A DNA stretch of 5,548 nt from Actinomycetes bacterium (GTDB lineage Bacteria; Actinomycetota; Acidimicrobiia; Spongiisociales; UBA5794), in assembly GCA_024275815.1 (NCBI GenBank), contig JAJRYI010000077.1, positions 1 through 5,548 on the forward strand. The letters run 5' to 3'. The position numbers and the translations under genes were made by a program. The notes beneath the pieces were generated by a model, which saw only the letters and a program-made list of their open reading frames with translations, made no database searches and was not told where the DNA came from. Shown here piece by piece: positions 1 through 5,547 of the stretch; the first letter of the stretch is position 1; the number at the start of each line of letters is the position of its first letter.

Positions 1-1409
1 CATCGGACGAAGCCAGGGTCTACGAGCTGATCTGGAAGCGCACTGTTGCCTCCCAGATGAAGGACGCCAAAGGCGAGAGCGTCGTCGTCGGAATCGAAGC
101 GGACACCCTCGACAAGCGGACCTGTCGGTTCCAGTCCTCGGGACGCACGATCACGTTCCCCGGGTTCCTGCGGGCCTACGTCGAGGGCAGCGACGACCCC
201 GATGCTGCACTCGATGACCAGGAGACGCACCTCCCCGAGATGACCGAAGGCGACGCCGTCGTCGCTGTTGAACTCCAGCCGACCGATCACCAGACGAAGC
301 CGCCTGCCCGCTACACGGAAGCGTCGTTGATCAAACGCCTCGAGGAGCTCGGGATCGGCCGACCCTCGACGTACGCGTCGATCATCGCCACGATCCTCGA
401 CCGCGAGTACGCACGCAAGGTGGGCACGGCGTTGGTCCCGACGTGGCGGGCGTTCAGCGTCGTCGGCCTCCTCGAGCAGCACTTCGCCGAGTACGTCGAC
501 TACGACTTCACCGCCCGTATGGAGCGCGACCTCGATCGGATCGCCGACGGCGAACAGGACATGGTCCCCTACCTCAAAGAGTTCTACCACGGGGACGGCC
601 AGCCGGGCCTCGTCGAGTTCGTCTCTGAAGAGGCACTCGAAAAGATCGACCCGAAAGCGGTCAACTCGTTCCCGATCGGGATGGGGGACGACGGCGAGCC
701 GATCGTTGCGCGGGCAGGCCAGTATGGGCCCTACCTCCAGCACGGTGAGCGTCGAGCGTCGATCCCTCCAGATCTCGCACCGGACGAACTGACGTTGCAG
801 AAAGCCCTCGAACTGCTCGACGCCCCCTCCGACGAGCACTCGCTCGGCACCGACCCCGACTCCGGTCTCGAGGTGTTCGTCAAGATCGGACGGTTCGGGC
901 CCTACGTGCAACTCGGTGAACGCGACCCCGACTCGAAGGTCAAGCCGAAGATGGCGTCCCTGTTCAAGACGATGTCACCGGCCGAGATCACGCTCGAGGA
1001 GGCACTCGAACTGCTGTCCCTGCCCCGGGTCATCGGTGAACACCCCGAGGACGGCAAACCGATCGAGGCGCTCAACGGGCGGTACGGCCCTTACATCAAG
1101 TGGAACAAGGAGAGCCGGAGCCTCGAAGAGGAGCATCAACTCTTCACGATCACCTTAGATGAGGCCCTCGCGCTCCTTGCAAAGCCGAAGCAGCGCCGTG
1201 GCGCCAAGCCACCCATCAAGGAACTCGGGACCGATCCTGCCACGGGCAAAGAGATCGTCATCAAGGACGGCCGCTTCGGCCTCTACATGACCGATGGAGA
1301 GACCAACGTCTCGTTCCGCAAGGCCGAGACCGTGGAGAACGTCACCCTCGACCATGCCGCAGAGCGGCTTGCAGAGAAGCGTGCGAAGGGTCCTGCGAAG
1401 CGCCGGTAG
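1..1409 (+). CDS. topA: DNA topoisomerase I (type IA), C-terminal part; 5' end outside window
   Basis: Type IA topoisomerase, which relaxes negatively supercoiled DNA by cutting and passing one strand. The frame is open from base 3, and 18 codons (SDEARVYELIWKRTVASQ) precede the first in-frame ATG at 57, so that ATG is internal; 468 residues are visible. The first residues and the stretch YTEASLIKRLEELGIGRPST (about 312-371) are hallmark type IA core motifs. The Toprim domain and catalytic tyrosine lie upstream, outside the window. The tail has no Cys4 zinc fingers. It carries four related repeats of about 52-62 residues (nt about 672-827, 843-1028, 1032-1187, 1221-1376), each with a G(R/Q)(F/Y)G(P/L)Y core followed by a helix like LxEALELL. 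It ends in a short basic tail, KRAKGPAKRR. A repeat-plus-basic tail is typical of actinobacterial TopA. This is the only gene here ending in TAG. It is the first visible gene of a probable operon, with tmk 38 bases downstream. Identification is very secure. Confidence 0.97.
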   Translation, partial: SDEARVYELIWKRTVASQMKDAKGESVVVGIEADTLDKRTCRFQSSGRTITFPGFLRAYVEGSDDPDAALDDQETHLPEMTEGDAVVAVELQPTDHQTKPPARYTEASLIKRLEELGIGRPSTYASIIATILDREYARKVGTALVPTWRAFSVVGLLEQHFAEYVDYDFTARMERDLDRIADGEQDMVPYLKEFYHGDGQPGLVEFVSEEALEKIDPKAVNSFPIGMGDDGEPIVARAGQYGPYLQHGERRASIPPDLAPDELTLQKALELLDAPSDEHSLGTDPDSGLEVFVKIGRFGPYVQLGERDPDSKVKPKMASLFKTMSPAEITLEEALELLSLPRVIGEHPEDGKPIEALNGRYGPYIKWNKESRSLEEEHQLFTITLDEALALLAKPKQRRGAKPPIKELGTDPATGKEIVIKDGRFGLYMTDGETNVSFRKAETVENVTLDHAAERLAEKRAKGPAKRR

Positions 1410-1430
1410 CGGGAACGCAGAGGTCCCGTT
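1408..1430 (+). other. Weak hairpin between topA and tmk
   Basis: A short inverted repeat starts at the topA stop codon: CGGGA (1410-1414) pairs with TCCCG (1424-1428). One wobble pair and one A-T pair extend the base of the stem, and the loop is 9 bases. No T-run follows, so it is a poor intrinsic terminator. It may act as a weak attenuator or RNA-processing or stability element, or be chance. Confidence 0.3.
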
Positions 1431-1433
1431 CGT

Positions 1434-1438
1434 GGGAG
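1434..1438 (+). promoter_or_regulatory. Ribosome binding site of tmk
   Basis: GGGAG lies 9 bases before the ATG at 1448. It is the clearest Shine-Dalgarno sequence near the tmk start and supports that start codon. Confidence 0.65.
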
Positions 1439-1447
1439 ACTGACACC

Positions 1448-2074
1448 ATGGAACACGACGCAACGCCCTCGACGCAACGCTACATCGCGTTCGAAGGTGT
1501 CGAGGGTGCAGGTAAATCGACCGTCGCGGACCGAGTCGCTGCCCACCTCGAGGCACAAGGCCACACCGTGGTGCGTGTCCGAGAACCCGGTGGCACCGCC
1601 GTCGGTGAACACATCAGAGACATCCTGCTCGACGGGGAGCACACCCCCGTCCCACGTGCCGAAGCCGCATTGTTCGCCGCTGCCCGTGCCCACCTCGTGG
1701 CAGAGAAGGTCATCCCCGCGCTCACCGCCGGATCCTGGGTGATCTCGGACCGTTCGGCGTACTCGTCCCTTGCCTACCAGGCTGCAGGCCGTGGACTCGC
1801 CCTCGACGACATCCGGCGTCTCAACGACATCGCGATCGGCGGGGTGTGGCCCGGCGTCGTCGTCCTGCTCCACACCGACCCTGCGATCGGGCTCTCCCGC
1901 CAGGAGGTTGGGGACAGGATCGGCAACGAGTCAGACGCCTTCCACCGCACCGTCGCCGAGGCGTTCGACGCCCTTGCCGACGCCGAACCCGACCGGTTCA
2001 CCGTCATCGACGCGTCCCGCTCTCTCGAACGTGTCGTTGCGGACGTCCTCGAAGCGTTGGGTGTGACGACGTGA
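1448..2074 (+). CDS. tmk: Thymidylate kinase (dTMP kinase)
   Basis: Phosphorylates dTMP to dTDP with ATP, an essential cytoplasmic step to dTTP. The protein has 208 residues, normal for the family. Visible motifs are the P-loop GVEGAGKST (17-25), the substrate-site REPGGT (45-50) followed by RDILL, the DR motif in SDRSAYSSLAYQ (100-111), and the LID region with DRIGNESDAFHR (156-167). The LID is about three residues shorter than I recall for E. coli Tmk and has only two arginines (R151, R157). The ATG at 1448 is chosen because GGGAG precedes it and the N-terminal extension before the first strand is short. The stop overlaps the holB GTG by four bases (GTGA, 2071-2074), indicating translational coupling. 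The placement between topA and holB matches a replication-supply cluster. Identification is secure. Confidence 0.96.
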   Translation: MEHDATPSTQRYIAFEGVEGAGKSTVADRVAAHLEAQGHTVVRVREPGGTAVGEHIRDILLDGEHTPVPRAEAALFAAARAHLVAEKVIPALTAGSWVISDRSAYSSLAYQAAGRGLALDDIRRLNDIAIGGVWPGVVVLLHTDPAIGLSRQEVGDRIGNESDAFHRTVAEAFDALADAEPDRFTVIDASRSLERVVADVLEALGVTT

Positions 2075-3132
2075 CGGAGTTCGACGACCTCGTCGGCCAC
2101 GGAGCCGTCCTCGACCTGCTCACCGCCGAACTCGAAGCGCCCTCCCAGGCGTACCTCTTCGTCGGCCCATCCAACATCGGGAAAGCGACCGCTGCCCGCC
2201 GATTCGCTGCAGCGCTCGTCGGGGGCGACGACGAAGATCTCGTACGTCGGGCCAAGGCAGGGTCTCACCCCGATCTCGTCCTCGTATCTCCGGAAGGCCG
2301 GACGTCGATCACCGTCGACCAGGCCAGGGGGATCGTTGCAGCTGCAGTGCGCTCGCCGCTCGAAGCGCAGCGCAAGGTGTTCCTGCTCGAAGAGGCCTCG
2401 ATGCTCAACGATGAGGCAGCAAACGCACTGCTCAAGACGCTCGAGGAACCGATCGCGTCGAGCACCTTCATCCTCGTCGCCGAGTCCGAGGACGACCTCC
2501 CGGCAACCGTCGCAAGCAGATGCAGGACGATCGTGTTCGGCCGTGTCCCTGAAGCAGAGATCGCTGAGGGATTGATCGCCCAGGGGATCGACGAGACGAG
2601 AGCTCGCCAGGCCGCTCGCATCTCGGGTGGTAGGCCGGGGCTCGCGGTCGCTCTTGCGACGGAACCGGCCGTTGCTGCGTTCCGCGACGCGTGGCTCGGT
2701 GTGCCCGACAAGTTGACCGATCACCCCGGTGAGGCGTACCGGCTCGTGACCGAAGTCCTCGACGCCACCGAACCGTTGCTCTCTGCAGTCAAGCGTCGCC
2801 AGGAACATGAGATCGAGACCGAGTTCCCTGAGGGCAACGTCCCCAAGATCGTCGTCGATCGACAGCAACGAGAGGTCACCCGGGCATCCGATGCGCTCTA
2901 CACGACGGGTCTGGAACTGCTCGCCACGTTCTACAGGGACACCGCTGCGGCACAGTTCGGGGCGCCCGTCCAGAATACCGACATCCCCGCTGCTTCGCTC
3001 ACGAGGGTGACCAGCACCGTTGCCCTCGAGAACGCACAGCGGGTCCTCGAGACGATCGACGCCCTCAAAGCCAACCAGCGGCCACAACTCGCGCTTGCGA
3101 CCCTGTTCGTCGATCTCGGGTCCGATGGCTGA
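2071..3132 (+). CDS. holB: DNA polymerase III subunit delta' (clamp loader)
   Basis: Delta' is the stator subunit of the clamp-loader complex that places the sliding clamp on primed DNA. The protein has 353 residues. It is an AAA+ protein with a Walker A-like GPSNIGKAT (32-40), HPDL (67-70), NALLKTLEEP (118-127, strongly conserved in DnaX/HolB proteins) and an SRC motif (149-151) at the arginine-finger position. The C-terminal helical part (about 200-350) is less conserved. The only cysteine is C151, so the zinc-binding cysteine module of many delta' and DnaX proteins is absent. The start is the GTG at 2071, overlapping the tmk stop. The frame is open further upstream inside tmk, but the protein begins naturally with TEFDDLVGH, a normal delta' N-terminus. 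No strong ribosome binding site is visible, consistent with coupled translation. A DnaX-type gamma/tau subunit is unlikely given the length and the operon position. Confidence 0.93.
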   Translation: MTEFDDLVGHGAVLDLLTAELEAPSQAYLFVGPSNIGKATAARRFAAALVGGDDEDLVRRAKAGSHPDLVLVSPEGRTSITVDQARGIVAAAVRSPLEAQRKVFLLEEASMLNDEAANALLKTLEEPIASSTFILVAESEDDLPATVASRCRTIVFGRVPEAEIAEGLIAQGIDETRARQAARISGGRPGLAVALATEPAVAAFRDAWLGVPDKLTDHPGEAYRLVTEVLDATEPLLSAVKRRQEHEIETEFPEGNVPKIVVDRQQREVTRASDALYTTGLELLATFYRDTAAAQFGAPVQNTDIPAASLTRVTSTVALENAQRVLETIDALKANQRPQLALATLFVDLGSDG

Positions 3133-3769
3133 TCTGTGGGCGTTTGCGCCCCGCAGCGTGCATCGGGTGTTCCGCCCTCCGACCAGGCTGCTCGTGCGGA
3201 CCTACTTCGACCTGTCGGTGACGGGCAGGCAGAACGTGCCCGTATCGGGTCCCGTCATCATCGCGTCGAACCACTTCTCGCATCTCGACCCTCCGCTCAT
3301 CTCTGCGAACCTCGACCGGTACCCACGGTTCCTCGCCGTCGACGACCTGTTCGGGCAGTGGCTTGCCTTCGACTTGTTGATGGGGTTCTGGGAGACGATC
3401 CCGCTCGACCGTGACGGCTACCCCGTGCGGGCGATGCGGACGTCGATCGATCATCTTCTCGCAGGCAACGTTCTCGGGCTCTTCCCTGAGGGCCGCAGGG
3501 TTGAACGCTGGGGGGAGAGTCCGCCGAAGCGTGGGGCGGCGTGGCTTGCATGGATGACGGGTGCACCGCTGATCCCGCTTGCGATCCACGGGACGAAGCA
3601 CTCCCTTGCACCGGGGGAGCGGGGGTTTCATCGAACGGCGGTCCATATCTGGATGGACGAGCCGATCTGGTGGTACAACTACAAGGAGCACGTCGATCCC
3701 CTCGGAGCGATGATGGATGACTGGTACCGGATCGTCGACGGGCACCTCGCCCATTGGGAGGATGTCTGA
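3125..3769 (+). CDS. Lysophospholipid/1-acyl-glycerol-3-phosphate acyltransferase (PlsC family)
   Basis: PlsC-type acyltransferase of 214 residues, expected to move an acyl chain onto lysophosphatidic acid or a related acceptor at the inner face of the membrane. The ordered acyltransferase motifs are visible: NHFSHLD (49-55; the HX4D catalytic pair is H50 and D55), IPLDRDG (92-98), FPEGRR (120-125; usual form EGTR) and PLIPLAIHGT (148-157). There is no clear transmembrane helix, and a basic, hydrophobic N-terminal region (about 12-33) may lie against the membrane. The ATG at 3125 overlaps the holB stop by 8 bases. The frame stays open upstream inside holB, but those codons read as nonsense and this ATG begins a typical family N-terminus. 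The upstream GGG is a weak ribosome binding site, so translational coupling is likely. The exact acyl acceptor cannot be told from sequence, so no symbol is given. Confidence 0.9.
   Translation: MADLWAFAPRSVHRVFRPPTRLLVRTYFDLSVTGRQNVPVSGPVIIASNHFSHLDPPLISANLDRYPRFLAVDDLFGQWLAFDLLMGFWETIPLDRDGYPVRAMRTSIDHLLAGNVLGLFPEGRRVERWGESPPKRGAAWLAWMTGAPLIPLAIHGTKHSLAPGERGFHRTAVHIWMDEPIWWYNYKEHVDPLGAMMDDWYRIVDGHLAHWEDV
3756..3761 (+). promoter_or_regulatory. Ribosome binding site deciding the epimerase start
   Basis: GGGAGG sits inside the end of the acyltransferase gene, 7 bases before the ATG at 3769. An in-frame TTG at 3754 overlaps this site and would have no ribosome binding site of its own. The ATG at 3769 is therefore preferred. 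Confidence 0.75.
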
Positions 3770-4668
3770 TGTCGAAACGTGTCGTGGTCGCGGGTGGCAG
3801 CGGGATGATCGGATCGGCGCTCGTCGAAGCACTTCGTGGGCGCGGAGACGACGTAGTCGTGCTGCGGCGAGCCTCCTCGAACGGGTCCGACGCGACGTGG
3901 GATCCGTCGCGTGGAGACCTCGATCGGGGCGTCCTCGAAGGTGTCGATGCCGTCGTCTCTCTCAACGGTGCAGGCATCGGAGACGAGCGCTGGAACCTCG
4001 AAAGGAAAGCGGTACTGCGGTCCTCGCGTATCGACCCCGTCGGCCTGCTCGCTGAGACGATGGCAGCCATGGCTCGCCCTCCGGCGGTGTTCGTGACGGG
4101 TTCGGCAACAGGGTTCTACGGGGACACGGGCGAGCAGATCGTCGATGAGTCGTCGCCGCCCGGTGACGACTTCCTCGCGCTGTTGTGTGTGGACTGGGAG
4201 GCTGCCGCCAAGCCCGCTATAGATGCAGGCGTCCGTGTCGTGCACGCCCGTACGGGCATCGTGCTGTCGGACACCGGTGGGGCGCTGTCCCCGCTGTTGC
4301 CGATCTTCAAGGCCGGCCTCGGCGGACCGATCGGCAACGGTGCGCAGTGGTGGTCGTGGATCACCCTGCGTGACGAGGTAGCTGCACTGATGCTGCTCAT
4401 CGACGGTGATCTCTCTGGACCGGTCAATCTGGTGGCTCCCAACCCGGTGCGCCAGAAGGAGTTCGCCAAGGCACTCGGTGAGGTCCTGCACCGCCCCGCC
4501 GTCGTTCCCGCCCCCAAGTTCGCCGTCAACCTCCGTCTCGGTAAGGAACTCGCTGAAGCCATCGGCTACGCCTCCCAGCGTGTTGCCCCCACCGTGCTTA
4601 CCGACGCAGGGTTTCCCTTCGCCGACACTGAGATCGACTCCGCGCTCGCATCGGTCTTTCGGCCCTGA
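3769..4668 (+). CDS. TIGR01777/YfcH-type NAD(P)-binding epimerase-like protein
   Basis: Extended short-chain dehydrogenase/epimerase fold, 299 residues, matching the usual length of the TIGR01777 (YfcH/SulA-like) family, whose substrate is not established. The N-terminus has a Rossmann dinucleotide loop, GGSGMIG (9-15), after a beta strand VVVA. Family signatures follow: LNGAGIGDERW (65-75), SATGFYGDTGEQIVDE (112-127), DDFLALLCVDWEAAA (133-147), RTGIVLS (161-167), and WWSWITLRDEVAAL (194-207). The C-terminal region from about 252, with YASQRVAPTVLTDAGFPF (267-284), matches the DUF1731 domain found at the end of this family. The start overlaps the acyltransferase stop by one base (TGATG), with a strong ribosome binding site. 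It is the last protein gene of the run. It might act on a sugar nucleotide or on another small molecule; nothing here decides. Confidence 0.92.
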   Translation: MSKRVVVAGGSGMIGSALVEALRGRGDDVVVLRRASSNGSDATWDPSRGDLDRGVLEGVDAVVSLNGAGIGDERWNLERKAVLRSSRIDPVGLLAETMAAMARPPAVFVTGSATGFYGDTGEQIVDESSPPGDDFLALLCVDWEAAAKPAIDAGVRVVHARTGIVLSDTGGALSPLLPIFKAGLGGPIGNGAQWWSWITLRDEVAALMLLIDGDLSGPVNLVAPNPVRQKEFAKALGEVLHRPAVVPAPKFAVNLRLGKELAEAIGYASQRVAPTVLTDAGFPFADTEIDSALASVFRP

Positions 4669-4684
4669 GGGTCACTCAGCAGGG
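4663..4684 (+). terminator. Weak hairpin at the epimerase stop codon
   Basis: CTGAG (4665-4669) pairs with CTCAG (4675-4679) over a 5-base loop. Outer CC at 4663-4664 could pair with downstream GGG after a small bulge. The structure contains the TGA stop and lacks a T-run. It could weakly end or process the operon transcript before the tRNA, but readthrough into the tRNA is just as plausible. Confidence 0.25.
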
Positions 4685-4693
4685 AGGTGGGGG

Positions 4694-4699
4694 TATCAT
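4694..4699 (+). promoter_or_regulatory. Possible -10 element of tRNA-Thr
   Basis: TATCAT differs from TATAAT at one base and lies 9 bases before the first tRNA base, in an otherwise G/C-rich stretch. About 17 bases further upstream, around 4671-4676, only a poor -35 match is seen. It may be a weak or activator-free tRNA promoter, or chance. Confidence 0.35.
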
Positions 4700-4708
4700 T
4701 GCCGCCGC

Positions 4709-4783
4709 GCCGGGGTAGCTCAGGGGTAGAGCAACGCACTCGTAATGCGTAGGTCCGGGGTTCAAATCCCCGCTCCGGCTCCA
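4709..4783 (+). tRNA. tRNA-Thr (anticodon CGU)
   Basis: A complete 75-base tRNA with encoded CCA, decoding ACG. The acceptor stem GCCGGGG (4709-4715) pairs with CTCCGGC (4773-4779), with one G-T wobble. The D stem is GCTC/GAGC. The anticodon stem ACGCA/TGCGT (4734-4738, 4746-4750) encloses loop CTCGTAA with anticodon CGT at 4741-4743. The variable loop is AGGTC, and the T arm is CGGGG, TTCAAAT, CCCCG. The discriminator base is T (4780), followed by CCA (4781-4783). The first acceptor pairs G1-C72 and C2-G71 and the anticodon GU agree with threonyl-tRNA identity. E. coli tRNA-Thr has discriminator A, so U differs from that standard. It sits 40 bases after the epimerase gene. No integrase or duplicated 3' end is visible, so there is no sign that it serves as an attachment site. 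Confidence 0.96.
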
Positions 4784-4797
4784 ATCAAATCACAGAC

Positions 4798-4848
4798 GTC
4801 GGACCCGCTGTTCGTCAGCCTCGCTCAGAACAGGGGACGGGTTCCGGC
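4798..4848 (-). terminator. Long imperfect hairpin between convergent tRNA-Thr and membrane locus
   Basis: About 16 base pairs can form. The inner stem is CTGTTC (4808-4813) with GAACAG (4828-4833) over a 14-base loop. After a one-sided bulge (4834-4837), GGACCCG (4801-4807) pairs with CGGGTTCC (4838-4845, one bulged T). Three further pairs, one of them wobble, extend to 4798/4848. Read on the minus strand it is followed by a mildly T-rich stretch (TGTGATTTGATT), and on the plus strand by no T-run. It is therefore a better terminator candidate for the minus-strand transcript, although it may block both. The extended stop codon of that locus (4825-4827) lies in the loop. Confidence 0.5.
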
Positions 4849-4974
4849 TTCAACGCTCGTGAAGATCACCACGATGATGATCACGCTCACGATCGTGAAC
4901 ACTGCACCGATGATGAGGGCACCTCGTGCGAGACCGAGGCCCTTTCTCTCGTCGTACTCTCGGATCAGACGGAT
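4825..4974 (-). pseudogene. In-frame continuation of the membrane protein after a TAG codon
   Basis: Directly after the TAG at 4975-4977 the same minus-strand frame runs 49 codons to a TGA at 4825-4827. The product starts IRLIREYDERKGLGLARG and then has one long hydrophobic segment (residues about 16-39 of this piece: ALIIGAVFTIVSVIIIVVIF), ending in VEAGTRPLF. The REYDERKGLGLA-to-hydrophobic pattern resembles the second half of DUF4190-type small membrane proteins (a family resemblance by eye). It has no ATG, GTG or TTG near its front; the first candidate is a GTG inside the membrane segment. It therefore looks like the missing third membrane segment of the upstream open frame rather than a separate gene. 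TAG ends topA in this window, so general recoding of TAG is unlikely. Confidence 0.6.
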
Positions 4975-5265
4975 CTACTGGATGCCTGTGTAGGTGGCGG
5001 TGCCCGTGAACACCAGGGCAGTGAAACCCCACAGTGCGAACACGAAGGTGGAATCGGCAGTGGTGGACGGGAACACTCCGGTGAGGATGTTGATGAGGAT
5101 GAGCATCGCCACCCACCACACCGGCGTCAGGAGTGCGAAGATGAACGCCCGTCGTGCCTGGCGGTGGCTCCACTCCTCGGGGAGGAGACCGTCGATCCTC
5201 TCCTCGTTGCAGACCTGGTCACTCGGTTGCTTGGTCAAGCCGGGCTCCTCTCGAGTTCGAACCAT
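4975..5265 (-). CDS. Small membrane protein, probably truncated by an in-frame TAG
   Basis: An unrecognised 96-residue protein if started at the ATG at 5265. The N-terminal third is polar and charged (to about residue 39: ...LLPEEWSHRQARR). Two membrane segments follow, about 40-65 (FIFALLTPVWWVAMLILINI) and about 73-93 (FVFALWGFTALVFTG), then YTGIQ and a TAG. The reading frame makes sense beyond the TAG, so the native protein probably had three membrane segments and about 146 residues. The start is uncertain: the ATG at 5265 has no good ribosome binding site, while an in-frame TTG at 5236-5238 follows AGGAG by 6 bases and would give 87 residues. The layout loosely recalls 2TM or DUF4190-type small membrane proteins, but I do not assign a family or function. 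It is convergent to tRNA-Thr and transcribed apart from the operon. Confidence 0.6.
   Translation of the reverse strand: MVRTREEPGLTKQPSDQVCNEERIDGLLPEEWSHRQARRAFIFALLTPVWWVAMLILINILTGVFPSTTADSTFVFALWGFTALVFTGTATYTGIQ
5245..5249 (-). promoter_or_regulatory. Candidate ribosome binding site for the alternative TTG start
   Basis: On the minus strand AGGAG (within GAGAGGAG) stands 6 bases before an in-frame TTG at 5238-5236. The upstream ATG at 5265 lacks such a site. It points to a TTG start for the small membrane protein, but an internal purine run coding for Glu-Glu is also possible. Confidence 0.4.
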
Positions 5266-5487
5266 GATCCGACTTTGAAGATCCGCCGGCTAGCTCAAGT
5301 GTTGCACAGGGTCCGCTGCGGCGGTCGAGGAATCTCGACGTTGGGTTCCCCGTCAGCCTCGATCCGCGAGGTCGCATCTGCTGCCAGGCTTCCGCTTCCT
5401 CCGTCCTCCTTGAACCTGGATCCGCGATCTGAGTGTCGGCGAACCCGTAGAACGCTTCCGCTCCAAGGGTTGTGAGGTGTTGGGTGG

Positions 5488-5504
5488 TGCACCGTTTCGG
5501 TGCA
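5488..5504. repeat. Perfect 7-bp inverted repeat with TTT loop
   Basis: TGCACCG pairs perfectly with CGGTGCA across three T bases. It could be an RNA hairpin or a protein-binding palindrome. No T-run follows on either side, so alone it is not a convincing terminator. Confidence 0.45.
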
Positions 5505-5531
5505 GGACGTGGCGTTCTTCCGTCCTTCTGT

Positions 5532-5547
5532 CCCCCCTTCAGGGGGG
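5532..5547. terminator. C6/G6 hairpin at the window edge
   Basis: CCCCCC (5532-5537), loop TTCA, GGGGGG (5542-5547): a very stable 6-bp G/C stem of intrinsic-terminator type. The window ends one base later, so neither a T-run nor extra pairing with the preceding CCTTCTGT can be checked. It may end a transcript entering from either side. Confidence 0.45.

Noticed and set aside
1846..2070. Upstream in-frame extension of holB inside tmk
   Set aside because: The added 75 residues are an arginine- and proline-rich out-of-frame reading of tmk. The GTG at 2071 gives a normal delta' N-terminus and a 4-base overlap.
1774..3087. 437-codon open frame on the minus strand, antisense to tmk and holB
   Set aside because: It lies opposite two well-identified genes. 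Its product has no recognisable motifs and is rich in Arg, Asp and Gly, typical of antisense shadows in GC-rich coding DNA.
3020..3124. Upstream in-frame extension of the acyltransferase inside holB
   Set aside because: The extra 35 residues are Ser/Arg-rich nonsense from the holB reading frame. The ATG at 3125 starts a normal PlsC-family protein.
3679..4491. 270-codon minus-strand open frame opposite the epimerase gene
   Set aside because: It is a shadow of the TIGR01777-family gene, with no domain and no ribosome binding site.
4709..4783. tRNA-Thr as an integration site for a mobile element
   Set aside because: No integrase gene, no repeat of the tRNA 3' end and no foreign-looking composition is seen downstream within the window.
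5250..5300. tRNA-like T-loop (GGTTCGAAC) on the minus strand near 5255
   Set aside because: The flanking bases do not form a 5-bp T stem, and no anticodon arm or acceptor stem can be placed around it.
5270..5300. TTGAGC as a -35 box for the minus-strand membrane gene
   Set aside because: At 16-18 bases spacing no acceptable -10 sequence follows, so I do not call a promoter.
5164..5475. 103-codon plus-strand open frame overlapping the start of the membrane protein
   Set aside because: It overlaps the minus-strand coding frame, lacks a good start context, and reads as Ser/Arg/Leu-rich filler.
5295..5492. 65-codon minus-strand open frame in the tail region
   Set aside because: The GTG start lies inside a perfect hairpin without a ribosome binding site, the composition is low-complexity, and no domain is recognisable. 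It is kept only as a remote possibility.
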